A DNA stretch of 37,334 nt from Sebaldella sp. S0638. Lineage in GTDB: Bacteria; Fusobacteriota; Fusobacteriia; Fusobacteriales; Leptotrichiaceae. The stretch covers positions 1-37,334 of the forward strand of contig NZ_JAMZGM010000033.1 of assembly GCF_024158605.1 (NCBI RefSeq). Reading direction: 5' to 3'. Position 1 is the stretch's first letter. Each line of letters opens with the position of its first letter. Shown here piece after piece: positions 8,991 through 17,517 of the stretch. The notes beneath the pieces are model-generated. The model was not told the DNA's origin and made no database searches. It saw only the letters and a program-made list of their open reading frames with translations. A program made the translations under genes and the position numbers.

Positions 8991-9632
8991 TTAATCATAC
9001 ATATAAATTTTTAGTGCTATTGCTTCATCAGTGGGTATCGCAAGAGCATAGAGCTTCTTTCCCGAATCCACAAGCCTCGCAAGGACTTCGCTGTGTTCTT
9101 TGGGTACATAACCTACTTTTTCTTTTCTTTCATTATATGCAGCCACCATATTTATATATGTCCCGGAAAATTCCCTGAACAGATCAAGTGTAGTAATATT
9201 CTTGATTTTCCAGTTAAAATTTCTTATATATTTAGTTCCGTCCAGATATGTATCCAGAAGAAATACTCTCTTTGTACTTTTCATATATTTATCCATAAGC
9301 AGCTTTGAATATTCAAATATCATATTCTTTCCTACTTCTATCTTCTCTTTTCTTCCGTTTCTCTGCAAAAGAAGAAGACTATTCCCGAATCTGAATTCAG
9401 TAACAGTATAATTTCCCTGTTTTTTCAACAGTTCAAAATGCTCCATCAGTTCTTCAAACATCATTATTTCTTTCTGCAAAATCTGAAAACAGCCTCTTTG
9501 TATTTCTATAGACTCATTTTCGATAAATGAATAATAAAACCTACCATCAGAAAAAATTTCTATCTCATAACTTCCTCCATAAAATAACCCTTCAAACTCC
9601 AGCTTTATTCCTTCAAATCTGTTAGACATCAT
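8991..9632 (-). CDS. HIRAN-like domain protein of unknown function
   Basis: The 213 residues have a beta-rich N-terminal part (about 1-110) that I do not recognise. The C-terminal part contains KVGYVPKEHSEVLARLVDSGKKLYALAI, which resembles the HIRAN pattern IGYVPREhA..La.Ll..G. HIRAN domains bind DNA ends or stalled forks in SNF2 and other repair proteins, but stand-alone bacterial versions have no assigned role. Two ATG codons lie together at the start behind AGGAGG, and I use the first. It is the first gene of a probable run with bcp, mprF and asnA. Confidence 0.55.
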   Translation of the reverse strand: MMSNRFEGIKLEFEGLFYGGSYEIEIFSDGRFYYSFIENESIEIQRGCFQILQKEIMMFEELMEHFELLKKQGNYTVTEFRFGNSLLLLQRNGRKEKIEVGKNMIFEYSKLLMDKYMKSTKRVFLLDTYLDGTKYIRNFNWKIKNITTLDLFREFSGTYINMVAAYNERKEKVGYVPKEHSEVLARLVDSGKKLYALAIPTDEAIALKIYMYD

Positions 9633-9790
9633 ATTTTTTCCTCCTAAATACTTTAGCTTGACCAGTCTGACGTTTATGAAACAACGCTTTCAAAAAAAAT
9701 TTTCAAAATACAGACTATTTTTCATTTATTGTTCTATACTACTTATAATTATAATAACATTAGACTTCCCCTAAATGCAACAGGATTTAT

Positions 9791-10519
9791 TTATAATACC
9801 TTTACATGAGAATCAAGGCTGTAAATAACATCCTTTCTTTCCACAATTATCTGTATTCTTTCAGATAATTCCTTATCTTTTTTTATTTTTTTTATCAGTC
9901 TCATAGCAGGATTTATTGCTACAGGAAATTTCACATTTTTAAACATTGTCAGATCACCTGTGGTATCTCCGTATGCATAAGATTTTGCGAAATCTATATT
10001 ATATTTCTCACAAAAATAATTAATGGCTTTTTTCTTACTTTTTGCATCCCACATAGGAATTACCTCCCCGGTAAATATATTGTTTTCATCCACAATATAC
10101 TGTGATGACATAAAATCATCCACTTCATACTTTTGTGCCATTTTTCCTACAAGAAAATCCGGACTTCCTGATATTATAATTATTTTATGTTTTTTTTCTT
10201 TGTGCTCTTTTAATTTTTGCCTTGTATACCTGTAAACCCTTTCCCATTTCAAATCAATTACTCTTTTGGCAAGGAACTCTACATCAGTTTTATTCAAATT
10301 TTTTAATGCATCTACATAAGTTTCTACTAATTCCAGCAAATAGTCGTCATAGTTCCCATTCCTTTTTTCCCAGTGTTCAAACTTCTGCTTTACACGGCCG
10401 GTCCATGAAGACATATTAATAAATTCATATTTTACGAGCATCTTAAAATGTTCTATTAAAAGTGAATCTCTGTAAATTGTACCATCTATATCAAAAAATG
10501 CACCTATATTTTTTTTCAT
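9791..10519 (-). CDS. HAD-superfamily phosphatase, subfamily IB
   Basis: The 242-residue protein has all four HAD motifs: FFDIDGTIYRD with two catalytic aspartates at the N-terminus, IIISGSPDF (motif II serine), the K-rich WDAKSKKKAI (motif III lysine), and YGDTTGDLTMF (motif IV acidic pair). The helical cap between motifs I and II is of the serine-phosphatase-like IB type. The substrate cannot be told from sequence. I choose the ATG at 10517-10519, six bases after GAGGTG; a longer frame to 10606 has no comparable ribosome-binding site. The gene stands alone and is divergent from kdpABC. Confidence 0.85.
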   Translation of the reverse strand: MKKNIGAFFDIDGTIYRDSLLIEHFKMLVKYEFINMSSWTGRVKQKFEHWEKRNGNYDDYLLELVETYVDALKNLNKTDVEFLAKRVIDLKWERVYRYTRQKLKEHKEKKHKIIIISGSPDFLVGKMAQKYEVDDFMSSQYIVDENNIFTGEVIPMWDAKSKKKAINYFCEKYNIDFAKSYAYGDTTGDLTMFKNVKFPVAINPAMRLIKKIKKDKELSERIQIIVERKDVIYSLDSHVKVL

Positions 10520-10682
10520 AATATTCACCTCTTTTATATAGTATCTTAAAATGACTATTTTTTCAAGAGAATATACCATCTTTTTAAAACTTAAATTAAC
10601 ATACAATAAAATGTTCCAGCCTTGTAAATTATTTATAGAAAAGTTATAATTAAATTACAAAGAAACATTATATTCAAATGAC

Positions 10683-10762
10683 CAGTTTTATACAAACTGC
10701 TGTTACTGCCTTTCACATACCGTAAAATCTGTATTGACTTTTATGTACATAAGTTCTATAAT
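10683..10762 (+). promoter_or_regulatory. kdpABC promoter with palindromic candidate operators
   Basis: TTGACT at 10734-10739 and TATAAT at 10757-10762 are separated by exactly 17 bases. A perfect 12-bp palindrome, TTATGTACATAA, fills 10741-10752 inside the spacer, an ideal place for a repressor. Further upstream, CAGTTT and AAACTG (10683-10688 and 10694-10699) form a second inverted repeat. Neither matches an operator that I know. No KdpE is encoded in the window, so the regulator is unknown. Confidence 0.75.
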
Positions 10763-10812
10763 TCGAGATTATTAAAACAAAATACATATTCTCTAAAGGA
10801 GGGAATTCAAAA

Positions 10813-12462
10813 ATGGATATTTATTATCCTATAGTTACATTTATTATTTTTATTATTCTCTGCATTCCCGGAGGAAAATATCTTTCAACGGTTATTTCTT
10901 ATGAAAAGAATCCGTTTGACAGAATATTTGCTCCGCTGGACAATCTTATTTACAAAGTCATCGGCATAGAAAAGGAGGATATGAACTGGAAGGAATACAG
11001 CAAAGCTATTTTGTTTACTAATTTCTTTGCATTTTTCATTACATTTCTTGTATTCAGATTTCAGGGACTTTTCCATGGTAATGCTGTCTTTGGTTCTGCA
11101 CTCTCATTTAACTCCGCAGTGAGTTTTGTGACGAATACAAACCTGCAGGACTACAGCGGCGAAGATGCCGGCTTAATAACTACAATGATAATTATATTTC
11201 AAATGTTTTTTTCCGCAGCAACAGGTTTTGCCGCAGCATCTGCTTTTATACGCGGACTTGCCAAAGAAAAAGGGCTTGGCAATTTTTTTATGGATATTAC
11301 GCGGATAATTACAAGGGTATTATTGCCGATTGCAGTAATTGTCTCTATTATTTTAATTATAAATAACGTTCCGCAGAGTTTTGCCGGAACAAAAATAATA
11401 AAAACCATTGAAGGCAATTTTCAGGCTCTGAAATTAGGTCCTGTTGCTGCTCTGGAATCTATAAAACACCTTGGTACAAACGGCGGCGGTATATTTTCTG
11501 CGAACTCTGCCCATCCGTTTGAAAACCCTAATAATTTTACTAATATTGTTGAAATGCTTTCCATGATGTTTCTGCCAGGTTCAATGGTTGTAGCATACGG
11601 TCTGCTTCTAAAAAATAAAAAACAGGGAATTGCCTTATTTGTAACAATGAGTTTTTTATTCATTGTTTCCACAGCTATTCTTATATGGGCGGAAAAATCA
11701 GGGAATTCTGCTGTTTCACATATAGGAATCCCGCAGATTTTGGGAAATATGGAAGGCAAGGAAATGAGATTCGGCACTGTAAATTCAGCATTGTTTTCTT
11801 CTGTTACTACCTCATTTACTACGGGAAGCGTTAATAATATGCATGATTCCCTCACGCCAATAGGCGGACTGATTACCATGTGGAATATGATGCTTAATGT
11901 AATATTCGGAGGTAAAGGAATCGGGCTTATAACAATACTTATTTATGCGATGCTTACTGTATTTATCAGCGGTCTTATGGTAGGAAGAACTCCGGAATTT
12001 CTTGGTAAAAAATTAGAGGCAAAAGAAATAAAAATTATTTGTTTTGCTATACTTATACATCCTTTTTTGATATTGATTCCTACTGCATTTTCTCTTATCT
12101 TTAAGAGTAATGCGGTTACTAATCCGGGATTTCACGGACTTTCACAGATACTTTACCAGTTTACTACAAGTTCTGCTAATAACGGTTCAGGCTTTGAAGG
12201 TCTTCTTGATAATACGGTTTATTGGAATATGAGTACGGGAATTGTTATGCTGGTTGGAAGATATTTATTTATTATTCTTGCATTGTGGCTGGCTGATTCA
12301 CTTAGAAATAAAAGAGAAGTTCCAGAAACAGAATTTACTTTCAAAACTGATAATATTACTTTTTCGGTAGTTCTGCTGTTTATTATTCTCGTTATAGGGG
12401 CACTTACATTTTTACCCGCACTGGCACTTGGTCCGATTTCGGAATATCTCACTGTACGATAG
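10813..12462 (+). CDS. kdpA: potassium-transporting ATPase potassium-binding subunit KdpA
   Basis: KdpA is the membrane subunit that selects K+ in the high-affinity KdpFABC pump. Its 549 residues and about ten hydrophobic helices fit the family. The selectivity-filter repeats are clear: NTNLQDYSGE near residue 107, LGTNGGGIFSANSAHPFENP near 219, and a TTSFTTGSVNN segment. NPGFHGLSQILYQFTTSSANNGSGFEG near 437 follows. AAAGGAGGG lies 10 bases before the ATG. It is first in kdpABC, 16 bases before kdpB. I could not identify a kdpF upstream. Confidence 0.98.
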   Translation: MDIYYPIVTFIIFIILCIPGGKYLSTVISYEKNPFDRIFAPLDNLIYKVIGIEKEDMNWKEYSKAILFTNFFAFFITFLVFRFQGLFHGNAVFGSALSFNSAVSFVTNTNLQDYSGEDAGLITTMIIIFQMFFSAATGFAAASAFIRGLAKEKGLGNFFMDITRIITRVLLPIAVIVSIILIINNVPQSFAGTKIIKTIEGNFQALKLGPVAALESIKHLGTNGGGIFSANSAHPFENPNNFTNIVEMLSMMFLPGSMVVAYGLLLKNKKQGIALFVTMSFLFIVSTAILIWAEKSGNSAVSHIGIPQILGNMEGKEMRFGTVNSALFSSVTTSFTTGSVNNMHDSLTPIGGLITMWNMMLNVIFGGKGIGLITILIYAMLTVFISGLMVGRTPEFLGKKLEAKEIKIICFAILIHPFLILIPTAFSLIFKSNAVTNPGFHGLSQILYQFTTSSANNGSGFEGLLDNTVYWNMSTGIVMLVGRYLFIILALWLADSLRNKREVPETEFTFKTDNITFSVVLLFIILVIGALTFLPALALGPISEYLTVR

Positions 12463-12478
12463 AAAGGAGTTGTTATAA

Positions 12479-14539
12479 ATGAGTAAACATGAAAAAAATA
12501 CTAAATTATTTACTAAAGAAATTTTACAAGAAGCAGTTATCGACTCCTTCAAAAAATTAAATCCGAAATTTATGATGCAGAATCCTGTTATGTTTGTGGT
12601 GGAAATAGGTTTTGTACTTACTTTAATACTTACATTTTTTCCGCATATTTTTCCTGCTGAGGGTGATAATCCCGCATTATATAACGGTATTGTTACTATT
12701 ATCCTTTTTATTACTCTGCTTTTTGCCAATTTCGCAGAAAGTATAGCTGAAGGGCGTGGGAAAGCTCAGGCTAACAGCCTTAAACAGACCAAAAAAGATA
12801 TGAAAGCCAAGCTTGTGCAAAGTGACGGTACAATAAAGACAATCGATTCCACTGAGATAAAAAAAGGTGATATTGTACTGGCAGAAGCCGGAGATCTTAT
12901 CCCTACAGACGGAGAAGTAACAGAAGGTCTAGCTTCTATTGATGAATCTGCCATTACAGGGGAATCTGCTCCTGTAATAAAAGAACCCGGCGGAGACTTC
13001 AGTTCTGTTACAGGTGGGACTACTGTTAAGAGCGACTGGATTAAAATAAAAATTACCGCTTCTCCCGGTGAATCATTTCTTGATAAGATGATATCCCTTG
13101 TAGAAGGGGCAGAGAGACAGAAAACACCTAATGAAATTGCCTTGAGTATACTCCTTGTGACACTTACTGCTATTTTCATTGTAGTTATAATTACGCTTTA
13201 TCCCATAGCCGGATATCTGAATGTAAGTCTGTCGCCTGCTACACTGATAGCATTGCTTGTATGTCTTATACCCACCACTATCGGCGGACTTTTGTCAGCT
13301 ATAGGAATAGCAGGTATGGACAGAGTCACTAAATTTAACGTTATAGCAATGTCAGGTAAGGCTGTGGAAGCCTGTGGAGATATTGACACCATAATTCTGG
13401 ATAAAACAGGAACAATCACATACGGAAACAGGCTTGCAGCTGATTTTATCCCTGTTTCGGGAGTAAGTAAAGAGGAAGTTACTAAATATGCTCTTATTTC
13501 TTCTTTAAAAGATAATACGCCAGAAGGAAAGTCTACTGTGGAACTTGCTAATAAATTTAATGTAAATGCTGATATTAATGATTATAAGGATGATACTTTT
13601 GTTGAGTTTACCGCACAGACAAAAATGAGCGGAATTGATTTGAGAGACGGGACAGTGATAAGAAAAGGCTCTTCAAAGTCAATAATGGAATTTATAGAAA
13701 AAATGAACGGAAGTATTCCGGCTGATCTGAATGAAATAGTAGACGGTATTGCAAGACTCGGGGGTACACCGCTTGTTACTTCGGTAAACAATAAGATTCT
13801 AGGCGTTATCTATCTGAAAGATACTGTAAAAACAGGGCTTGTAGAAAGATTTGAACAGCTTAGAAAAATCGGAATTAAAACTGTTATGTGTACTGGGGAT
13901 AATCCGCTGACTGCCGAGACTATCGCAAGGGAAGCCGGAATTGATGAATTTCTTGCTGAAGCAAAGCCTGAAGATAAAATTGATATTATAAAGAAAGAAC
14001 AGGCCATGGGGAAACTCGTTGCCATGACAGGAGACGGTACAAATGATGCTCCTGCACTTGCACAGGCTGATGTAGGGCTTGCAATGAACAGCGGTACTAT
14101 TTCTGCGAAAGAAGCTGCAAATATGGTAGATCTGGATTCGAACCCCACTAAGATTCTTGAAGTGGTGCAGATAGGCAAACAGCTTCTTATTACAAGGGGA
14201 GCTCTGACTACTTTTAGTATTTCCAATGATATAGCAAAGTATTTCGCTATTATTCCTGCTATGTTTACCATAGCCATACCCCAGATGGAAATACTTAATA
14301 TTATGAAGCTTTCTTCACCGTCAAGCGCTATATTGTCATCACTGATATTCAATGCTGTAATTATACCGCTTTTGATTCCTATAGCGCTGAAAGGTGTGAA
14401 TTATAAACCTATGAAAACAGAACTTCTGCTGTTAAAAAATCTTTCCATTTACGGACTTGGCGGAATTGTAACACCTTTTATACTGATAAAAATAATTGAT
14501 ATGATTATTGCTCCTGCTTTGAGAGCAATGGGAATATAG
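12479..14539 (+). CDS. kdpB: potassium-transporting P-type ATPase subunit KdpB
   Basis: KdpB hydrolyses ATP to drive K+ uptake. The 686-residue chain contains the actuator motif AITGESAPV, the phosphorylation motif LDKTGTIT with D308 as the phosphorylated residue, and the hinge motif [17 protein letters not shown]. The helices expected of class IA P-type ATPases flank them, and residue numbering is almost identical to the E. coli protein. AAAGGAG precedes the ATG. It is followed by kdpC after ten bases, so the three genes form one transcript. Confidence 0.98.
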   Translation: MSKHEKNTKLFTKEILQEAVIDSFKKLNPKFMMQNPVMFVVEIGFVLTLILTFFPHIFPAEGDNPALYNGIVTIILFITLLFANFAESIAEGRGKAQANSLKQTKKDMKAKLVQSDGTIKTIDSTEIKKGDIVLAEAGDLIPTDGEVTEGLASIDESAITGESAPVIKEPGGDFSSVTGGTTVKSDWIKIKITASPGESFLDKMISLVEGAERQKTPNEIALSILLVTLTAIFIVVIITLYPIAGYLNVSLSPATLIALLVCLIPTTIGGLLSAIGIAGMDRVTKFNVIAMSGKAVEACGDIDTIILDKTGTITYGNRLAADFIPVSGVSKEEVTKYALISSLKDNTPEGKSTVELANKFNVNADINDYKDDTFVEFTAQTKMSGIDLRDGTVIRKGSSKSIMEFIEKMNGSIPADLNEIVDGIARLGGTPLVTSVNNKILGVIYLKDTVKTGLVERFEQLRKIGIKTVMCTGDNPLTAETIAREAGIDEFLAEAKPEDKIDIIKKEQAMGKLVAMTGDGTNDAPALAQADVGLAMNSGTISAKEAANMVDLDSNPTKILEVVQIGKQLLITRGALTTFSISNDIAKYFAIIPAMFTIAIPQMEILNIMKLSSPSSAILSSLIFNAVIIPLLIPIALKGVNYKPMKTELLLLKNLSIYGLGGIVTPFILIKIIDMIIAPALRAMGI

Positions 14540-14549
14540 AGGTGAAAAA

Positions 14550-15110
14550 ATGAAAATACTAAGACAGAGTTTTATGATAACATTGATATTTATAATATTA
14601 TGCGGTTTTATCTATCCTGTGGTCATAAACGGAATCGCAGCCATATTTTTTAAGAATAAAGCAGAGGGAAGCCTTATTACATATAATGGTGAAGTAGTTG
14701 GAAGCCGTCTCATCGGACAGGAATTCACAAGTCCGGAATTTTTTCACGGAAGAGTATCAGCTGTGAATTACAGTACAGGTGAAGATGAGAATCTAACACC
14801 AAAATCAGGCGGAAGCAATCTTGCTGTTTCTAATCCTGCTTTAAAAGAGCGGATTCAGTCTGATCTGGAAAAATTCCTCAAAGAAAACCCTGCTGTAAAA
14901 AAAGATGAAGTTCCTGCTGAACTTCTCACGGCTTCGGGTTCGGGACTAGACCCGGATATTTCTGTGGAATCAGCTGTTATACAGGCTGACAGGGTTGCTA
15001 AAGCAAACAATCTTTCAAAAGACGAAGTTTTAAAGCTTATAAATGATTCTAAAAAAGGAAACCTGATAAATGTTCTTGAGCTTAATTTAAATCTGCTAAA
15101 AATGAAATAA
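14550..15110 (+). CDS. kdpC: potassium-transporting ATPase subunit KdpC
   Basis: KdpC is the single-helix accessory subunit that holds the ATP-binding KdpB and channel KdpA together. The 186 residues show an N-terminal membrane segment (about 7-28), then GSRLIGQEFTSPEFFHGRVSA, SGGSNLAVSNPAL and the ASGSGLDPDIS motif characteristic of the family. GAGGTG lies ahead of the ATG. It ends the operon, with a bidirectional terminator 53 bases downstream. Confidence 0.97.
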   Translation: MKILRQSFMITLIFIILCGFIYPVVINGIAAIFFKNKAEGSLITYNGEVVGSRLIGQEFTSPEFFHGRVSAVNYSTGEDENLTPKSGGSNLAVSNPALKERIQSDLEKFLKENPAVKKDEVPAELLTASGSGLDPDISVESAVIQADRVAKANNLSKDEVLKLINDSKKGNLINVLELNLNLLKMK

Positions 15111-15162
15111 TAAGAATTTCTTCTGATATATTTACAGAGTTTTCTTATGAAATATAAAAATG

Positions 15163-15210
15163 AAAAACAGACAGTATTTGCTTATTTTACCAGAATTACT
15201 GTCTGTTTTT
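15163..15210. terminator. bidirectional terminator between kdpC and the MATE gene
   Basis: Fourteen-base perfect arms (15163-15176 and 15197-15210, AAAAACAGACAGTA and its complement) enclose a 20-base loop. A-runs and T-runs at both outer ends allow it to terminate both convergent transcripts. Confidence 0.85.
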
Positions 15211-15220
15211 ACTATATAAA

Positions 15221-16558
15221 CTAATGAAGTCTGCATTCTGCCGCAGTTTCCCTTTCTCTTTTCAATGTAAAAAAATAAATCCCCATAATCACAACAAAAG
15301 CCCCAGCTTCTGCGAACGGCATAGACATCCATATGCCGAGATTCCCGAAAATTCTCGGCAGCACCATAAGAGCTGCATAAACAAATACTGTACTTCTTAT
15401 TACAGCTATTACAGAAGCTGTTTTTACTTTTTGAACAGATTGAAATATTGATACTGCAAGAATATTAATCCCTGCCAAAATAAAGTTAATGGAATATATC
15501 CGCAGTCCGTACACCGTCACACTGGTAAGCTCTGTATTATTTCCCGAAAAAATCTCCACTACAGGCCGGGCAAATAACATCACTGCTGCTGTACTTACTA
15601 CTCCTATAATACCTGCAAGGACAAATGACACCTTTGTATAAAATTTTAATTCCTTTTCTTTTTTTGCTCCGTAAGCTGTACTTATCAAAGGCTGTATTCC
15701 CTGAGAAATCCCCAGATAAAGTGTTAGTATTATAAGGGCTACATATCCGATTATCCCGTAAGCAGCTACTCCCTGATCTCCCAAAACTTTTATTATCACA
15801 AAGTTATGCAGATATGTCACTATTCCAAGTGAATATTCAGTTATAAAAGCAGGCATCCCCGCAGCAAATAATTTTTTGCAGTACTTTAGACTGACCGCAG
15901 CTACGCTAAAGTATAAATCTCCTTTTTTAAGAAAAAAATGCGGGAGCATAATTATTATACTGAATAAAGGACCCAAACCGGTTGCAAGTCCTGCACCTTC
16001 TATTCCCATATCAAATATAAAAATAAATACATAATCCAGTACTCCGTTTGCCAGACCTCCGAATATCATAGCCGCCATTCCCAGACCAGGTTTATTGTCA
16101 TTTCTGAGAAATGTTGCCAAAGCATAACTAAAAATAAGTGCCGGTGAGAAATAAAGAAGATATTTCAGATAATTACATACCAGCTCTGTCATATTTTCAT
16201 CGGCTCCCAGTATAAGTGCGAGCTTTTTTATAAAAATAATCCCGAAAATACTTATCATAACTGATACAAAAAGTAATGATACTACAGATGTATTTAATAC
16301 TGTATTAGCAGTTTTCTTATTTCCTTTTCCCAGATAATAAGAGATATAAATCCCTGCCCCTACTGATAAAAGCATACTGACTGCTATCAACGCCTCTAAA
16401 AACGGCACACTTAATGTTACAGCAGCAAGAGCCTTCTCACCTACACCCTTCATTACGAAAAAACCGTCTACAATTATATAAACAGAATTCACCATTAATG
16501 CTGTAACACTTGGGATAACATATCTCAGCATGTTTTTCAAATTCTTTTTCCTTTCCAT
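15221..16558 (-). CDS. MATE-family efflux transporter
   Basis: This is a 445-residue protein with twelve predicted membrane helices in two halves, of the multidrug and toxic compound extrusion family (MepA-like). The typical segments near the start are YVIPSVTALMVNSVYIIVDGFFV and a GxxALAAVTLSVPF element. The second half contains GDQGVAAYGIIGYV and SQGIQPLISTAYGA. It would export a cationic compound using a Na+ or H+ gradient. AGGAGGT lies eight bases before the ATG. A ykkC-class riboswitch precedes it, which predicts a substrate or trigger related to that ligand, guanidine being the best guess. Confidence 0.93.
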   Translation of the reverse strand: MERKKNLKNMLRYVIPSVTALMVNSVYIIVDGFFVMKGVGEKALAAVTLSVPFLEALIAVSMLLSVGAGIYISYYLGKGNKKTANTVLNTSVVSLLFVSVMISIFGIIFIKKLALILGADENMTELVCNYLKYLLYFSPALIFSYALATFLRNDNKPGLGMAAMIFGGLANGVLDYVFIFIFDMGIEGAGLATGLGPLFSIIIMLPHFFLKKGDLYFSVAAVSLKYCKKLFAAGMPAFITEYSLGIVTYLHNFVIIKVLGDQGVAAYGIIGYVALIILTLYLGISQGIQPLISTAYGAKKEKELKFYTKVSFVLAGIIGVVSTAAVMLFARPVVEIFSGNNTELTSVTVYGLRIYSINFILAGINILAVSIFQSVQKVKTASVIAVIRSTVFVYAALMVLPRIFGNLGIWMSMPFAEAGAFVVIMGIYFFTLKRERETAAECRLH

Positions 16559-16589
16559 TTTTTTTACCTCCTGAAATAAAATTTTGAAT

Positions 16590-16720
16590 AAAAAAAGAAA
16601 AGCCCGGGAGCGATATTATTAATATCCTCCTAGGCTTTTCTCCTTCCGTGTCCGGTGCTGCCACCGTGTTTTCTCTCGGACCAGACTAATTCATAATAAA
16701 ATTACGGAACCCTAGAAAAC
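16590..16720 (-). promoter_or_regulatory. ykkC-class riboswitch (probably guanidine-I) with terminator
   Basis: Read on the minus strand, the conserved ykkC blocks appear in order. CTAGGGTTCCG is the P1 5' strand and lies near 16715-16705. GGTCCGAGAG lies around 16682-16673, followed by ACACGG. ACGGAAGGAGAAAAGCC then ends in CCTAG, the P1 3' strand, at about 16655-16630. A long terminator hairpin follows: AGAAAAGCCTAGGAG pairs with the complement reading CTCCCGGGCTTTTCT, then seven T (about 16641-16590). Its left arm contains the P1 3' strand, so ligand binding should block termination and turn on the MATE gene. The ppGpp and PRPP subtypes share this scaffold; guanidine is preferred because the controlled gene is an exporter. 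Confidence 0.85.
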
Positions 16721-16857
16721 TTATGTTTTTATTCAATTTATGATCATATTATACTAAATTTCCCTAAAAAAATCAAGTTTACCAAAAGATTATTGACAAT
16801 AAACAAATATAGTTATAAAATTATATGTAAAGTAAAAAAATTACTAGGCAGGCTATT

Positions 16858-17442
16858 ATGAAAAAGACTGAAATAAAGAAAAGAAAAGTTATAGAAGAAA
16901 GCGCGAAGCTTTTTTATTTTAACGGATATGTGAATACGGGACTAAAAGAAATACTGGAAGTTTGTAATATTCCAAAGGGTTCTTTTTATTATTATTTTAA
17001 AAACAAAGATGATTTACTTATCCATGTTATAGACTATCATACTAACAATATAATAAGATTTTTTGACAGAACTGTGAATGACCTTTCTATTCCAAAATTT
17101 AAGGTATTTTTTCATAATTTTTTCTCAAATGTGGAACTGAACAGTTATCACGGCGGAAGTCCTTTAGGTAATATTGCCAATGAGCTTTCAGATGTAAATG
17201 AAGACATTAGACAACACCTGCTCTTATCTTACAGAAAAATAGAAATGAAATTTTCTTTTTTCCTGTCTATGATGAAAAACATAAATCCTAATTATAAAAC
17301 CCTTCAGGCGGAAGAAGTGGCAAGAGCATTAGTTTCACAGATGGAAGGTACTATGCTTAAGATAAAACTGGAAAAGAAAGAAAGTGCCATTACTGATTTT
17401 TTCTTTATATTCGATAAGCTTCTGAAAGTTAATGCAGGATAA
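16858..17442 (+). CDS. TetR/AcrR-family transcriptional regulator
   Basis: The 194-residue protein begins with a TetR helix-turn-helix: residues about 6-52 include AKLFYFNGYVNTGLKEIL and the recognition segment CNIPKGSFYYYFKNKDDLL. The C-terminal helices form the ligand-binding and dimer region, similar to the AcrR/YxaF type that begins GGSPLGNIANELSD. It is divergent from the riboswitch-controlled MATE gene, with which it may share regulation. Upstream are TTGACA and TATAAA elements near 16794-16820. The ribosome-binding site is weak (AGGCAGG). Its target is unknown. Confidence 0.88.
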   Translation: MKKTEIKKRKVIEESAKLFYFNGYVNTGLKEILEVCNIPKGSFYYYFKNKDDLLIHVIDYHTNNIIRFFDRTVNDLSIPKFKVFFHNFFSNVELNSYHGGSPLGNIANELSDVNEDIRQHLLLSYRKIEMKFSFFLSMMKNINPNYKTLQAEEVARALVSQMEGTMLKIKLEKKESAITDFFFIFDKLLKVNAG

Positions 17443-17467
17443 AACAATAAATAATTAAAACCTGAAA

Positions 17468-17511
17468 TAAAAAAAGATGCTCTCATATTCACTGATGAAA
17501 GCATCTTTTTT
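17468..17511. terminator. bidirectional terminator between the TetR gene and kdpD
   Basis: AAAAAAGATGCT and AGCATCTTTTTT (17470-17481 and 17500-17511) pair around an 18-base loop between two convergent genes, with A/T runs on both sides. Confidence 0.85.
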
Positions 17512-17517
17512 ATCTTA

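Noticed and set aside
9743-9754. Palindrome TTATAATTATAA upstream of the HIRAN-like gene.
   Set aside because: It consists of A and T only in AT-rich DNA and is expected by chance.
13810-14352. A 180-codon open frame antisense to kdpB, and similar long antisense frames in kdpA (11421-11879).
   Set aside because: Their sequences are low-complexity mirrors of the pump genes, with no ribosome-binding site; the sense genes are certain.
16437-16664. A 75-codon minus-strand frame upstream of the MATE gene.
   Set aside because: It covers the riboswitch and terminator and the beginning of the MATE gene in another frame.
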